Assembly: GCF_010093235.1 (NCBI RefSeq)
Contig: NZ_PDWP01000016.1
Span: 1 to 64,000 of the forward strand
DNA: 64,000 nucleotides
DNA from: Pseudoxanthomonas suwonensis
GTDB lineage: Bacteria > Pseudomonadota > Gammaproteobacteria > Xanthomonadales > Xanthomonadaceae
Direction of reading: 5' to 3'
The position numbers were made by a program, and so were the translations under genes. The first letter of the stretch is position 1. Each line of letters starts with the position of its first letter. Below the pieces are notes generated by a model. That model did not search any database. It was not told where the DNA came from and saw only the letters and a program-made list of their open reading frames with translations. Below are positions 29,677 to 38,475 of this stretch, in pieces.

Positions 29677-30486
29677 TCAGCGAGCAGGATCGCGCAGCTC
29701 GAACGGATCGGCGTCCAGCATCGCCGGGAAGTGCTCGCGGTGCGCAGCCAGGGCCGGGGCCGACAGCGTGGTGGTCAGCACCTGCTCGCTGCCATGGGCT
29801 TCGACCTGGGCATGGCCGAGGAAATCGACCACCGCGCTGTCGCCGTCGTAGGCCAGGCCGTTGCCGTCGCGGCCAACGCGGTTGACCGCCGCCACGTAGC
29901 ACAGGTTCTCGATCGCCCGCGCCCGCGCCAGGGTCTTCCAGGCATGCGCGCGCGGTGCCGGCCAGTTGGCCACGAACACCTGCAGGTCGAAATCCAGTCC
30001 ATCGGGCCGCTCCACGCCGTAGCGGTTGCGGCAGAACACCGGGAAACGCAGGTCGTAGCAGACCTGCGGATTGATCCGCCAGCCCTTCCATTCCACGGTC
30101 AGGCGCTCGCGGCCCGGCGCATAGCGCTTGTGCTCGCCGGCGTAGCGGAACAGGTGGCGCTTGTCGTAATGCGCCAGCGCGCCATCGGGCGTGGCCCACA
30201 ACAGGCGGTTGAACACGCCCTGCTCCGTGCGCAGCTGCACGCTGCCGGTCACCGCCGCGTCCAGCGCGCGCGCCTGCTCGCGGATCCAGGCCACGGTCGG
30301 ACCGTCCATGCCCTCGGCACGGTCGATCGCCTCGTTGGAGAAGCCGCTGGTGAAGGTCTCCGGCAGCACCACCAGGTCGGTGGCACCGGCCAGCGGCGCG
30401 ATCAGCGCGCCGTAGTACTCGCGGTTGGCCTCCGGGTCGTGCCAGCGGGTGTCGCCCTGGACGAGGGAGATGCGCAGGTCGTTCAT
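29677..30486 (-). CDS. Omega-amidase of the nitrilase superfamily (YafV/MtnU type)
   Basis: The 269-residue enzyme carries the nitrilase triad E43 (LPETFTSG), K109 (YDKRHLFR) and C143 (NPQVCYDLRFP). Known YafV-type omega-amidases hydrolyse 2-oxoglutaramate to 2-oxoglutarate and ammonia, removing the product of glutamine transaminases. The neighbouring gene on the same strand is such a transaminase, so the pair probably works in methionine salvage or 2-oxoacid repair. The ATG at 30486 is directly preceded by heptad repeats rather than a Shine-Dalgarno sequence. Confidence 0.87.
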   Translation of the reverse strand: MNDLRISLVQGDTRWHDPEANREYYGALIAPLAGATDLVVLPETFTSGFSNEAIDRAEGMDGPTVAWIREQARALDAAVTGSVQLRTEQGVFNRLLWATPDGALAHYDKRHLFRYAGEHKRYAPGRERLTVEWKGWRINPQVCYDLRFPVFCRNRYGVERPDGLDFDLQVFVANWPAPRAHAWKTLARARAIENLCYVAAVNRVGRDGNGLAYDGDSAVVDFLGHAQVEAHGSEQVLTTTLSAPALAAHREHFPAMLDADPFELRDPAR

Positions 30487-30511
30487 GGTGATTGGTGATT
30501 GGTGATTGGGA
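30487..30511. repeat. Tandem GATTGGT heptads at the omega-amidase start
   Basis: GGTGATTGGTGATTGGTGAT and the following TGGG make three to four GATTGGT units in tandem. On the minus strand they abut the ATG, occupying the place of the ribosome binding site. Confidence 0.8.
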
Positions 30512-30555
30512 AGAGTGGTGCTTTGTGTCTGCGGCACGGACGGCGATCATGCTTC

Positions 30556-30588
30556 TTCGAATCACGAATTACGAATGACCAATCACAG
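30556..30588. repeat. Heptad repeats at the 3' end of the transaminase gene
   Basis: TTCGAATCACGAATTACGAA and the following TGACCAATCACAG are four variants of CGAATCA. The transaminase stop codon (30583-30585) lies inside the array. Confidence 0.7.
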
Positions 30589-31740
30589 TGCTTTGAGGCG
30601 CTCGATTGCCGCATCCAGCGTCGCCTCGTTCTTGGCAAAGCACAGGCGGGCGAGGCGCTGGCCGGAGGGCGGGGTCTCGTAGAACGGGGACAGCGGGATC
30701 GCGGCCACGCCCTTCTCGATGGTCAGCCACTTCACGAACTCGTGGTCCGGCAGGTCGCTGACCTCCGAATAGTCCACCAGCTGGAAGTAGCCGCCCGGCA
30801 CCGGCAGCGGCTTCAGCCGGGTGCCCAGCAGCTGCTCGCGGAAGCGGTCGCGCTTGGCCTGGTAGAAGGCGCCCAGCTGCTCGTCGTGCTCCGGTTCGTC
30901 GCGGATCATCGCCGCGAAGGCGTGCTGGGCCGGGGCGAAGGTGCAGAACACGTTGTACTGGTGAACCTTGCGGAACTCGGCGCTCAGCGCCGGAGGGGCG
31001 ATGGCATAGCCCACCTTCCAGCCGGTGCAGTGGTAGGTCTTGCCGAAACTGGACACCACGAAGGCGCGCTCGCGCAGCTGCGGCCAGCGCAGCACCGACT
31101 CGTGCCGGCGGCCGTCGAACACGATGTGTTCGTACACCTCGTCGGACACCAGCAGGATGCCGGTGCCGTCCAGCAGCGCGGCCAGCTCGCGCATGTCGTC
31201 GGCGCTGAACATCGCGCCGGACGGGTTGTGCGGGCTGTTGATCATCAGCAGGCGCGTGCGCGGAGTGACCGCGGCGCGCACCTGGTCCCAGTCCACGGCA
31301 AAGGTGGCCGGATCCAGCGGCACGTGCACCGCGCGGGCACCGGCCAGTTCGATCGCCGGCTCATAGCAGTCGTAGGCCGGGTCGAGCACGATCACTTCCT
31401 CGCCCGGGCGCACCACTGCGTGGATGGCGTTGAAGATCGCCTCGGTGGCGCCGCTGGTGACGGTGATCTCGCTGTCCGGATCGACCGTGGCGCCGTAGCA
31501 GCGCAGCGCCTTCGAAGCGATGGCCTGGCGCAGCACCGGCGCACCGGTCATGGGCGCGTACTGGTTGTGGCCCTCGCGCATGGCCCGGTCGAGTTCGTCC
31601 ACCAGCCGCTGCGGCACAGGGAAATCGGGGAAGCCCTGGCCCAGGTTGACCGCACCGTGCTCGGCCGCCATCTGCGACATCACGGTGAAGATGGTGGTGC
31701 CCACCCGGGGCAGCTTGGTCGGCGGGATCTGCAGCGGCAT
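30583..31740 (-). CDS. PLP-dependent methionine/glutamine transaminase (YbdL/MtnE type)
   Basis: This class I aminotransferase has 385 residues. The PLP lysine is K234 in SSFGKTYHCTGWKVGY; NSPHNPSG and SDEVYEH are the usual cofactor-binding motifs. Family members transaminate 4-methylthio-2-oxobutyrate and aromatic 2-oxoacids, often using glutamine. Pairing with an omega-amidase 96 bases downstream supports a glutamine transaminase/omega-amidase route. It is divergent from the DUF3293 gene with a 67-base spacer. Confidence 0.88.
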   Translation of the reverse strand: MPLQIPPTKLPRVGTTIFTVMSQMAAEHGAVNLGQGFPDFPVPQRLVDELDRAMREGHNQYAPMTGAPVLRQAIASKALRCYGATVDPDSEITVTSGATEAIFNAIHAVVRPGEEVIVLDPAYDCYEPAIELAGARAVHVPLDPATFAVDWDQVRAAVTPRTRLLMINSPHNPSGAMFSADDMRELAALLDGTGILLVSDEVYEHIVFDGRRHESVLRWPQLRERAFVVSSFGKTYHCTGWKVGYAIAPPALSAEFRKVHQYNVFCTFAPAQHAFAAMIRDEPEHDEQLGAFYQAKRDRFREQLLGTRLKPLPVPGGYFQLVDYSEVSDLPDHEFVKWLTIEKGVAAIPLSPFYETPPSGQRLARLCFAKNEATLDAAIERLKAL

Positions 31741-31807
31741 CGTGGTTCGTCGCGGGGGTCTCGGGAGGGGCGAGTGTACGAAAAGGCGACCCGGGGGATG
31801 ATGGGCC

Positions 31808-32311
31808 ATGGCGCATAAGCACATTCCCGCAATGCAGCCGGCCACCCGCGGACTGCTGGGGGCCTATCTGGAAGCACGCTACGAAGTCCATGGTCCGGGC
31901 GGCATCCTGCTGCTCCGGCCGGGCCAGCCGGCGCCGCAGGGGCTCGACGCCGTCCTCCCCGCAGCGCGCTGGACTTTGATCACCGCCTCCAACCCCGGCT
32001 CGCAGCCGCGCTCCGGCGCCGACAACCACCGTGCAGATGCCATCCTGCAGGCCGGACTGGACGCCCTCGGCCTGCGGCGCCTGCCGACCCTCGCCAGCGA
32101 CCCCCAGGGCAACTGGCCGGAACCGGGCTGGCTGGTCGCCGACCTGTCCACCGCCGACACCGATGCCCTCGCCCGACGCTTCGGCCAGGCGGGCGTGCTG
32201 CACTGGCGGACTGGCGAGGCGGTAAGGCAGCGGATCTACCTCGCGCCGCCGGCGGATGGACTGGAGGGCATCGACACGACCTGCGTGGAGTGGGTCGTCC
32301 CGCCCCCGTAG
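31808..32311 (+). CDS. DUF3293 domain protein
   Basis: A 167-residue cytoplasmic protein with the DUF3293 pattern: WTLITASNPGSQPRSGADNH, then NWPEPGWLVADLSTADTDAL and RFGQAGVLHWRTGEAV. No function is known. The ATG follows a G-rich stretch (GGGGGATGATGGGCC). It stands alone, divergent from the transaminase gene. Confidence 0.82.
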   Translation: MAHKHIPAMQPATRGLLGAYLEARYEVHGPGGILLLRPGQPAPQGLDAVLPAARWTLITASNPGSQPRSGADNHRADAILQAGLDALGLRRLPTLASDPQGNWPEPGWLVADLSTADTDALARRFGQAGVLHWRTGEAVRQRIYLAPPADGLEGIDTTCVEWVVPPP

Positions 32312-32315
32312 GCGT

Positions 32316-32336
32316 CCCCCTCCCACTACGAGGGGG
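32316..32336. other. Intergenic hairpin after the DUF3293 gene
   Basis: CCCCCTC/GAGGGGG (32316-32322 and 32330-32336) encloses CCACTAC. The 200 bases to ccmA also contain CCCCTCTCCC and GGGTAGAGGG arms near 32404-32430. There is no T-run, so this is more likely an intergenic repeat than a strong terminator. Confidence 0.45.
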
Positions 32337-32500
32337 ATCAGAGGAGAGGGCCGGTCCCCGGCGCAGCCCACACCCGGGCACCCAGGCATCCCGACCCTCA
32401 CCCCTGCCCCTCTCCCGTGGGTAGAGGGCGGGCGGCTCGCTACCGGACGCGCCATCTCCACGCAATGCGTGCGGGCAAGTGCCACGCCAGCGCCCACGGC

Positions 32501-32506
32501 TACAAT
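32501..32506 (+). promoter_or_regulatory. Candidate -10 box for a leaderless ccm transcript
   Basis: TACAAT lies only 8 bases before the ccmA ATG, so transcription would start at or beside the initiation codon. There is no Shine-Dalgarno sequence between. No clear -35 is visible. Confidence 0.4.
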
Positions 32507-32514
32507 GCGCGGCG

Positions 32515-33153
32515 ATGACCGACACTGCCCACGCCCCGCTGCTGGCCGCCCACGGCCTGGCGTTCGCCCGCAACGAGGAGCCGGTGTTCGGCCCGCTGGA
32601 TTTCGCCGTGGACGCCGGCGAGGCGCTGCTGGTCCAGGGCAGCAATGGCAGCGGCAAGACCACCCTGTTGCGGGTGCTGGCCGGGCTGCTGCGCGCCGAC
32701 TCCGGCCAGGTGCTGATCCAGGGCAAGCCCGCCGCCCCCGACCTGCGCGCCCGCGCCGTGGCCTACCTGGGCCACCTGCCGGCGCTCAAGGGCGAGCTGA
32801 CGGTGCTGGAGAACCTCGACTTCCTGTGCGGCCTGCACGGCCGCCGCGAGGGCCAGCGGATCGAGGCCGCGCTGGAGATCACCGGCATGGCCGGCTACGA
32901 GGACGCCCCCGCCCGGCAGCTGTCGGCCGGGCAGAAGAAGCGCGTGACCCTGGCCCGCATGTGGCTGTCGCCGGCGCCGCTGTGGCTGCTGGACGAGCCG
33001 TACGCCAACCTCGACCTGGAAGGCATCAACCTGGTCAACCGCATGGTCTCGGCGCACCTGCGGGACGGCGGCGCCACCCTGCTCACCACCCACGGCGCGT
33101 ACGCCGCGCCGCCGGTGCGCACGCGCATGCTGATGCTGGGAGGCCAGGCATGA
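32515..33153 (+). CDS. ccmA: Haem exporter ATP-binding protein CcmA
   Basis: CcmA is the ATPase of the CcmABCD complex, which releases haem-loaded CcmE for cytochrome c maturation. The 212 residues contain Walker [10 protein letters not shown] (42-50), the signature LSAGQKKR and Walker [13 protein letters not shown]. It is the first gene of the ccm cluster and its stop overlaps the ccmB start (ATGA). Confidence 0.95.
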   Translation: MTDTAHAPLLAAHGLAFARNEEPVFGPLDFAVDAGEALLVQGSNGSGKTTLLRVLAGLLRADSGQVLIQGKPAAPDLRARAVAYLGHLPALKGELTVLENLDFLCGLHGRREGQRIEAALEITGMAGYEDAPARQLSAGQKKRVTLARMWLSPAPLWLLDEPYANLDLEGINLVNRMVSAHLRDGGATLLTTHGAYAAPPVRTRMLMLGGQA

Positions 33154-33839
33154 GCGCCGCGCCCGGCCTGCGCCAGTCCGCCCGCGCCCTGCTGCTGCGC
33201 GACCTGCGCCTGGTCTGGCGCCGCCGCGGCGACGCCCTGCAGCCGGCCCTGTTCGCCCTGCTGGTGGTGGTGATGTTCGCCCTGGCCATGGGCGGCGGGC
33301 GCGAGGTCCTGCGCGACCACGTCGCCCCCTACGCGATCTGGGTGGCGGTGCTGCTGGCCGGCCTGCTGTCGCTGGACAGCCTGTTCCGCGGCGACGCCGA
33401 GGACGGCTCGCTGGAACAGTGGCTGCTGGCGCCGGTGCCGCTGCCCTGGCTGGTGGCGGTGCGCACCTTCGGCCACTGGCTGACCACCACCGTGCCACTG
33501 CTGCTGGTGGTGCCGGTGCTGGGCGAGTTCCTGTACCTGCCGCGCGCGCAGCTGCCGATCCTGATGCTGACCCTGCTGCTCGGCACCCCGATCCTGAGCC
33601 TGCTGGGCGGGGTGGTCGCGGCCCTGACCGTGGGCCTGAAGCGCTCAGGCATCCTCGTGGCCCTGGTGGCCCTGCCCCTTTACGTGCCGGTGCTGGTGTT
33701 CGGCGCCGGCAGCGTGGCCGCCGCCGCGCAGGGCCTGGACCCCACCGGCGCCCTGCTGCTGATGGGCGCCGGCCTGGTCGCCAGCACGGTGCTGGCGCCG
33801 CTGGCCGCGGCCGCGGCGATCCGCATCGCCCAGGGCTGA
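33150..33839 (+). CDS. ccmB: Haem exporter membrane protein CcmB
   Basis: CcmB is the membrane partner of CcmA. The 229-residue protein has six predicted membrane helices and the family segments [21 protein letters not shown]-like [15 protein letters not shown] and [13 protein letters not shown]. The ATG overlaps the ccmA stop. Confidence 0.93.
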   Translation: MSAAPGLRQSARALLLRDLRLVWRRRGDALQPALFALLVVVMFALAMGGGREVLRDHVAPYAIWVAVLLAGLLSLDSLFRGDAEDGSLEQWLLAPVPLPWLVAVRTFGHWLTTTVPLLLVVPVLGEFLYLPRAQLPILMLTLLLGTPILSLLGGVVAALTVGLKRSGILVALVALPLYVPVLVFGAGSVAAAAQGLDPTGALLLMGAGLVASTVLAPLAAAAAIRIAQG

Positions 33840-33908
33840 ACCGGCGCATTGCGCCTGATCAAGGCAGAATGTCGCCACGGACCGCAGCATGGTCCGCGTG
33901 CCGAACCG

Positions 33909-33951
33909 CCCCGCAGCGCCTGATGCGCTGTCGGGGTGGACATTTTGTCCA
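33909..33951. other. Hairpin cluster in the ccmB-ccmC gap
   Basis: The 219-base gap carries a long stem (CCCCG-CAGCGC with GCGCTG-T-CGGGG, 33909-33936, loop CTGAT). It is followed at once by TGGACA-TTT-TGTCCA (33937-33951), a perfect 6-bp hairpin. There is no T-run after the first stem. It may be an mRNA processing, pausing or regulatory site that separates ccmAB from ccmC-I. Confidence 0.4.
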
Positions 33952-34058
33952 TGCGTCCGGCTTGGCCCATGGGGGCCAGTCTGGAAAAATGCCCTGAACG
34001 AGCCCGTCCGGCAGGCTTCCACCCGCCGGCGCCAACCGCGAGCGACGTGACCCTTTCC

Positions 34059-34808
34059 ATGAAACCGGTGATCCGCTGGTTCCACCTCCTCGGCTCACCG
34101 CCGTACTTCGACCGCTTCGCGGCGCGCTGGGCGCCGTGGTTCTGGGCCGCGGCGCTGCTGACCCTGGGCGTCGGCGCGTGGCTGGCCCTGTTCCACGTGC
34201 CGGCCGACTACCAGCAGGGCGACAGCGCCCGGATCCTCTACATCCACGTGCCCTCGGCCTGGATGAGCATGTTCGTGTTCGCGCTGATGGCACTGTACGC
34301 GGCCATCGCCCTGGTCTGGCGGATCAAGCTGTGCGAGATCCTGGCCATGGCCTGCGCGCCGATCGGCGCCGGCTTCACCGTCATCACCCTCGCCACCGGC
34401 TCCATCTGGGGCAAGCCGATGTGGGGCACCTGGTGGGACTGGGACCCGCGCCTGACCACCGAGCTGATCCTGCTGTTCCTGTACCTGGGCGTGATCGGCC
34501 TTTACCACGCCGGCGACGACCGCCGCGCCTCGGCCCGCGCCGCCGGCCTGCTGGCCATCGTCGGCGTCGCCCTGCTGCCGGTGATCCGCTACTCGGTCGA
34601 GTGGTGGGATTCCCTGCACCAGGGCCAGACCATCCGCGTGTTCGGCCAGTCCAGCATGGACGCCAGCATGATGGCGCCGCTGTGGTGGATGGTGATCGGC
34701 ACCAAGTTCTGGTTCGCCGGCTCGCTGCTGGCGCGTGCCCGCGCCGACAACCTGCGCCGCGAGGCCGGCAAGGACTGGGTGCGCAAGCTGGCCGGAGGCG
34801 ACGCATGA
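34059..34808 (+). CDS. ccmC: Haem handling protein CcmC
   Basis: CcmC carries the periplasmic WWD motif that loads haem onto CcmE. The 249 residues have six membrane helices and the motif [12 protein letters not shown]. Conserved histidines flank it (YIHVPSAW and the later DSLHQG). I chose ATG 34059; a GTG four codons earlier and another near 33936 are in frame but lie outside family similarity. The stop overlaps the ccmD start. Confidence 0.94.
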   Translation: MKPVIRWFHLLGSPPYFDRFAARWAPWFWAAALLTLGVGAWLALFHVPADYQQGDSARILYIHVPSAWMSMFVFALMALYAAIALVWRIKLCEILAMACAPIGAGFTVITLATGSIWGKPMWGTWWDWDPRLTTELILLFLYLGVIGLYHAGDDRRASARAAGLLAIVGVALLPVIRYSVEWWDSLHQGQTIRVFGQSSMDASMMAPLWWMVIGTKFWFAGSLLARARADNLRREAGKDWVRKLAGGDA

Positions 34809-34981
34809 GCTACCTGCCCTACGTGATCGGCGCGTACGCCGTGTTCGCCGCCGTGTTCCTGTGGGATTTCCTCGCGCCGCGGCTGCAGGTCCGGCGCCAG
34901 CTGCGCGCCGCCCGCCTGCGCGCGCGCCGCGACCGCAAACCGTCCGGGCGCTCCGCCGCGGACGTGGAGTTGACCCGATGA
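34805..34981 (+). CDS. ccmD: Haem exporter protein CcmD
   Basis: CcmD is a small single-span protein that holds CcmC and CcmE with CcmAB. The 58 residues start [20 protein letters not shown] and end in a basic cytoplasmic tail, the usual form. Its ATG overlaps the ccmC stop and its stop overlaps the ccmE ATG. Confidence 0.9.
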   Translation: MSYLPYVIGAYAVFAAVFLWDFLAPRLQVRRQLRAARLRARRDRKPSGRSAADVELTR

Positions 34982-35445
34982 ATCCGCAACGCCGCCGCCG
35001 GCTGCTGCTGGTGCTGGTCCTGGTACTGGCTTCCGGCCTGGCCACCGCCCTGGTCGCCATGGCCCTGCAGCGCAATGTCGCCTACCTCTATACCCCGGCC
35101 GAAGTGCTGCGCGGGGAGGCCGGCGAACGCGCCCGCTTCCGCCTCGGCGGCATGGTCGAGAAAGGCTCGTTCGAGCGCCCCGCCGGCTCGATGGAGGCCA
35201 GTTTCCGCGTGACCGATGGCGACGCGCAGCTGCCAGTGCGCTACACCGGCATCCTCCCCGACCTGTTCCGCGAGGGCCAGGCGGTGGTCGCCACCGGGCG
35301 CATGGAAGGCGGCGTGTTCGTGGCCGAGAACGTGCTGGCCAAGCACGACGAGACCTACATGCCCAAGGAAGTGGCCGACAAGATGGGCGTGGCGCACCAG
35401 AAGCACGAGGTGCAGGTGCCGGCGCCCGGGACCGAACAGCAGTGA
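34978..35445 (+). CDS. ccmE: Cytochrome c-type biogenesis haem chaperone CcmE
   Basis: CcmE binds haem covalently through a histidine in the periplasm and passes it to the CcmFH lyase. The 155-residue protein has one N-terminal membrane anchor and the motif [11 protein letters not shown], containing the haem-binding histidine. The start overlaps the ccmD stop. Confidence 0.94.
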   Translation: MNPQRRRRLLLVLVLVLASGLATALVAMALQRNVAYLYTPAEVLRGEAGERARFRLGGMVEKGSFERPAGSMEASFRVTDGDAQLPVRYTGILPDLFREGQAVVATGRMEGGVFVAENVLAKHDETYMPKEVADKMGVAHQKHEVQVPAPGTEQQ

Positions 35446-35514
35446 TGGTCCTGGCCCGCGCCAGGTCGTCCATCCGGGGGACGCATGCTTCCTGTCATGC
35501 CGCAGGAGGCAACC

Positions 35515-37437
35515 ATGCTGCCTGAACTGGGCCAGGTGCTGATGGCCCTGGCGTTGCTGGTCTCCGCCGTGCAGGCGCTGTTGCCGCTGGCCGGGGCCCA
35601 CCGCAACGATCCGCGGCTGATGGCCTTGGCCCGCCCGGCCAGCTACGCGATGCTGGCGCTGGTCGGCGGCGCCTTCGCCCTGCTGACCTGGGCCTTCGTG
35701 TCGCAGGACTTCTCGGTCCGCTACGTCGCCACCAACTCCAACTCGCTGCTGCCGATGGTCTACCGCTACACCGCGGTATGGGGCTCGCACGAGGGCTCGC
35801 TGCTGCTGTGGGTGCTGGTGCTGTGCGTGTGGAACGCGCTGGTGGCCGCCCTCTCGGGCAACCTGCCGCAGGCGGTGGTGGCGCGGGTGCTGGGCGTGCT
35901 GGGCATCGTCGGCTGCGGCTTCCTCGCCTTCCTGATCTTCACCTCCAACCCGTTCGAGCGCCTGTTGCCGGCGGCGATGGAAGGGCGCGACCTCAATCCG
36001 CTGCTGCAGGACCCGGGGATGATCATCCACCCGCCGATGCAGTACGTCGGCTGGGCGGGGTTCTCGGTGCCGTTCGCCTTCGCCATCGCCGCGCTGCTGG
36101 ACGGCCACATCGATGCGCGCTGGCTGCGCTGGGTGCGGCCGTGGACCAACGTGGCCTGGGCCTTCCTGACCGTGGGCATCGCCCTGGGCAGCTGGTGGGC
36201 CTACTACGAACTGGGCTGGGGCGGCTGGTGGTTCTGGGATCCGGTGGAGAACGCGGCATTCATGCCATGGCTCGTGGGCGCAGCCCTGATCCACTCCCAG
36301 GCCGTGACCGAGAAGCGCGGCAGCTTCCCCGGCTGGACCCTGCTGCTGGCCATCGCCGCGTTCTCGCTGTCGCTGATGGGAACCTTCCTGGTGCGCTCGG
36401 GCGTGCTGACCAGCGTGCACGCCTTCGCCGCCGATCCGTCGCGCGGCCTGTTCATCCTGGTATTCCTGGGCCTGGTGATCGGCGGCTCGCTGCTGCTGTA
36501 CGCGCTGCGCGCCGGGCGCCTGGACCCGGGCGCCGGCTTCCAGCCGGTCTCGCGCGAGACCCTGCTGCTGCTCAACAACCTGCTGCTGGCCAGCGCCTGC
36601 GCGATGATCCTGCTGGGCACGCTTTACCCGCTGCTGGCCGATGCCCTGGACCTGGGCAAGATCTCGGTCGGCCCGCCCTACTTCAGCCTGCTGTTCTTCG
36701 TGCTGATGGCGCCGCTGCTGGCGCTGGTGCCGCTGGGCCCGCTGGCGCGCTGGCAGCGCGAGCAGCCGTCGAAGCTGGCCGCCGCGCTGCTGCCGTGGCT
36801 GGGCGTGGCCCTGGGCGCCGGGGTGGCCGCCTACTTCACCGCGCCGCAGGGCGCGTGGAAGACCGCGCTCGGCGTCGCCGGCGCGGCCTGGGTCGGGCTG
36901 GGCACGCTGCGCTTCGTGTGGGCGCGGCTGCGCAACAGCGGCCGCCTGACCGCAGAGATGTGGGGCATGGTCCTGGCCCACCTGGGCTTGGCCGTGTTCG
37001 TGGTCGGCGCCCTGCTGGTGGAGGCGCAGAACGTGCAGCGCGAAGTGGCACTCAAGCCGGGCCAGACCCTGGAGGTCGGCCGTCATGCCTTCCTGTTCCA
37101 GGGCGTGGACCAGCTGCAGGGCCCGAACTACCTGGCCGACCGCGGACACGTGCAGGTCCTGCGCGACGGCCGTGCGCTGGCCCTGCTGCATCCGGAGAAA
37201 CGCGCCTACGCCAGCGGCGGCCAGGTGATGACCGAAGCTGGCATCCGTCCCGGCGTGACCGCCGACGTCTACGTCGCCCTGGGCGAGTCGCTGGGCGATG
37301 GTGCCTGGGCGGTGCGCGTGCACATCAAGCCATTCGTCCGCTGGATCTGGGGCGGTGCGGCGCTGATGGCGCTGGGCGGCCTGGTGGCCGCCGGCGACCG
37401 CCGCTTCCGCCGCGTGAGCAAGGAGAAGACCGCATGA
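35515..37437 (+). CDS. ccmF: Cytochrome c haem lyase subunit CcmF
   Basis: CcmF is the membrane core of the haem ligation complex. The 640-residue protein has many membrane helices and the WWD motif GGWWFWDPVENAAFMPW. Other family segments are WGSHEGSLLLWVL and HPPMQYVGW. AGGAGG lies 6 bases before ATG 35515, which I prefer to the in-frame ATG 30 bases earlier. The stop overlaps the ccmG start. Confidence 0.95.
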   Translation: MLPELGQVLMALALLVSAVQALLPLAGAHRNDPRLMALARPASYAMLALVGGAFALLTWAFVSQDFSVRYVATNSNSLLPMVYRYTAVWGSHEGSLLLWVLVLCVWNALVAALSGNLPQAVVARVLGVLGIVGCGFLAFLIFTSNPFERLLPAAMEGRDLNPLLQDPGMIIHPPMQYVGWAGFSVPFAFAIAALLDGHIDARWLRWVRPWTNVAWAFLTVGIALGSWWAYYELGWGGWWFWDPVENAAFMPWLVGAALIHSQAVTEKRGSFPGWTLLLAIAAFSLSLMGTFLVRSGVLTSVHAFAADPSRGLFILVFLGLVIGGSLLLYALRAGRLDPGAGFQPVSRETLLLLNNLLLASACAMILLGTLYPLLADALDLGKISVGPPYFSLLFFVLMAPLLALVPLGPLARWQREQPSKLAAALLPWLGVALGAGVAAYFTAPQGAWKTALGVAGAAWVGLGTLRFVWARLRNSGRLTAEMWGMVLAHLGLAVFVVGALLVEAQNVQREVALKPGQTLEVGRHAFLFQGVDQLQGPNYLADRGHVQVLRDGRALALLHPEKRAYASGGQVMTEAGIRPGVTADVYVALGESLGDGAWAVRVHIKPFVRWIWGGAALMALGGLVAAGDRRFRRVSKEKTA

Positions 37438-38009
37438 ACACTCCGCAGAAACCGCAGGGCCTGCCGGTGGTCGCCGTGGTGATCGGCGCCCTGTTCTTCG
37501 TCGGCCTGCTGGGCCTGATGCTGCACGGGGTGATGCGTTCCGGCGATGCCGACCGCGACGTGCTGCCCTCGGCCCTGATCGGCAAGCCCGCGCCGGAATT
37601 CGTGCTGCCGATGCTGCACGACCCGTCGGGGCGGATCGGTTCGGCCGAGCTGCGCGGCGCGCCCTACGTGCTGAACGTCTGGGGCAGCTGGTGCGCGGCC
37701 TGCCGCGAGGAGCACCCGGTGCTGACCCGGTTCGCCGAGACCCGCCGCGTGCGCGTGGTCGGCTACAACTGGAAGGACGAGCCGGACGACGCGCTGCGCT
37801 GGCTGGAACAGTTCGGCAACCCGTTCTTCGTGGTCCTGGCCGACTACGAGGGCCGCTACGCGCTGGACTGGGGCGTGGCCGGCGCACCGGAGACCTTCCT
37901 GGTCGACGGCGCCGGCGTGGTGCGCTGGAAGCACACCGGCCCGCTGACCGAGGAGGTCGTGGCCGAGCGCCTGCTGCCGGCGCTGGAACAGGTGGAGCGG
38001 ACGAAATGA
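37434..38009 (+). CDS. ccmG: Periplasmic thiol:disulfide oxidoreductase CcmG/DsbE
   Basis: CcmG keeps apocytochrome CXXCH cysteines reduced for haem attachment. The 191 residues contain an N-terminal anchor helix, the thioredoxin-type active site WGSWCAACREEHP and the conserved GVAGAPETF loop with cis-proline. It overlaps ccmF at its start and ccmH at its stop (ATGA in both cases). Confidence 0.95.
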   Translation: MNTPQKPQGLPVVAVVIGALFFVGLLGLMLHGVMRSGDADRDVLPSALIGKPAPEFVLPMLHDPSGRIGSAELRGAPYVLNVWGSWCAACREEHPVLTRFAETRRVRVVGYNWKDEPDDALRWLEQFGNPFFVVLADYEGRYALDWGVAGAPETFLVDGAGVVRWKHTGPLTEEVVAERLLPALEQVERTK

Positions 38010-38475
38010 GCACCACCGTGCGCGCCCGCGCCTGGCGCCTGCTGCTGGCCGCCCTGCTGGCCGCGGCGCATGCGCCGCTGGCGCTGGCCCAGGTGGCCGG
38101 CGATCCGGCCCCGCTGGCCTTCAGCGACGCCGCCGAGGAGGCGCGCTTCCGCGCCCTCACCGCCGAACTGCGCTGCGTGATGTGCCAGAACCAGTCGCTG
38201 GCCGATTCCAACGCACAGATCGCCCATGACATGCGCCGCGAGGTGCTGGCGCTGATGCGCCAGGGCCGCAGCGACGCGCAGATCCGCCAGCACCTGGTCG
38301 AGCGCTACGGCGAGTTCGTGCTGTACCGGCCGCCGTGGACCGCCACACCTGGCTGCTGTGGTTCGGTCCGGGCCTGGTCCTGCTGGGCGGCGCGGCGGTG
38401 GTGTGGACCATCGTGCGCCGCCGTGCACAGGTCGCCCCGGAGCGCGACGACGACACCTCGGAGCAGGAATGGTGA
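38006..38475 (+). CDS. ccmH: Cytochrome c maturation protein CcmH, interrupted by a one-base frameshift
   Basis: The N-terminal part is normal CcmH: a signal sequence, then LRCVMCQNQSLADSNAQIA with the redox LRCxxCQ motif, and VERYGEFVLYRPP. At about 38332-38337 (CCGCCGTGGAC) the frame changes. Adding one G would give PPVDRHTWLLWFGPGLVLLG, the expected C-terminal membrane helix, ending at the TGA at 38473-38475, which lies inside the ccmI start region. As written, the frame continues uninterrupted past ccmI. This is either a sequencing indel or a real mutation; a lost anchor would impair CcmH. Confidence 0.88.

Noticed and set aside
29099-30588. CRISPR array
   Set aside because: The units are 7 bases and tandem without spacers, and no cas genes are present.
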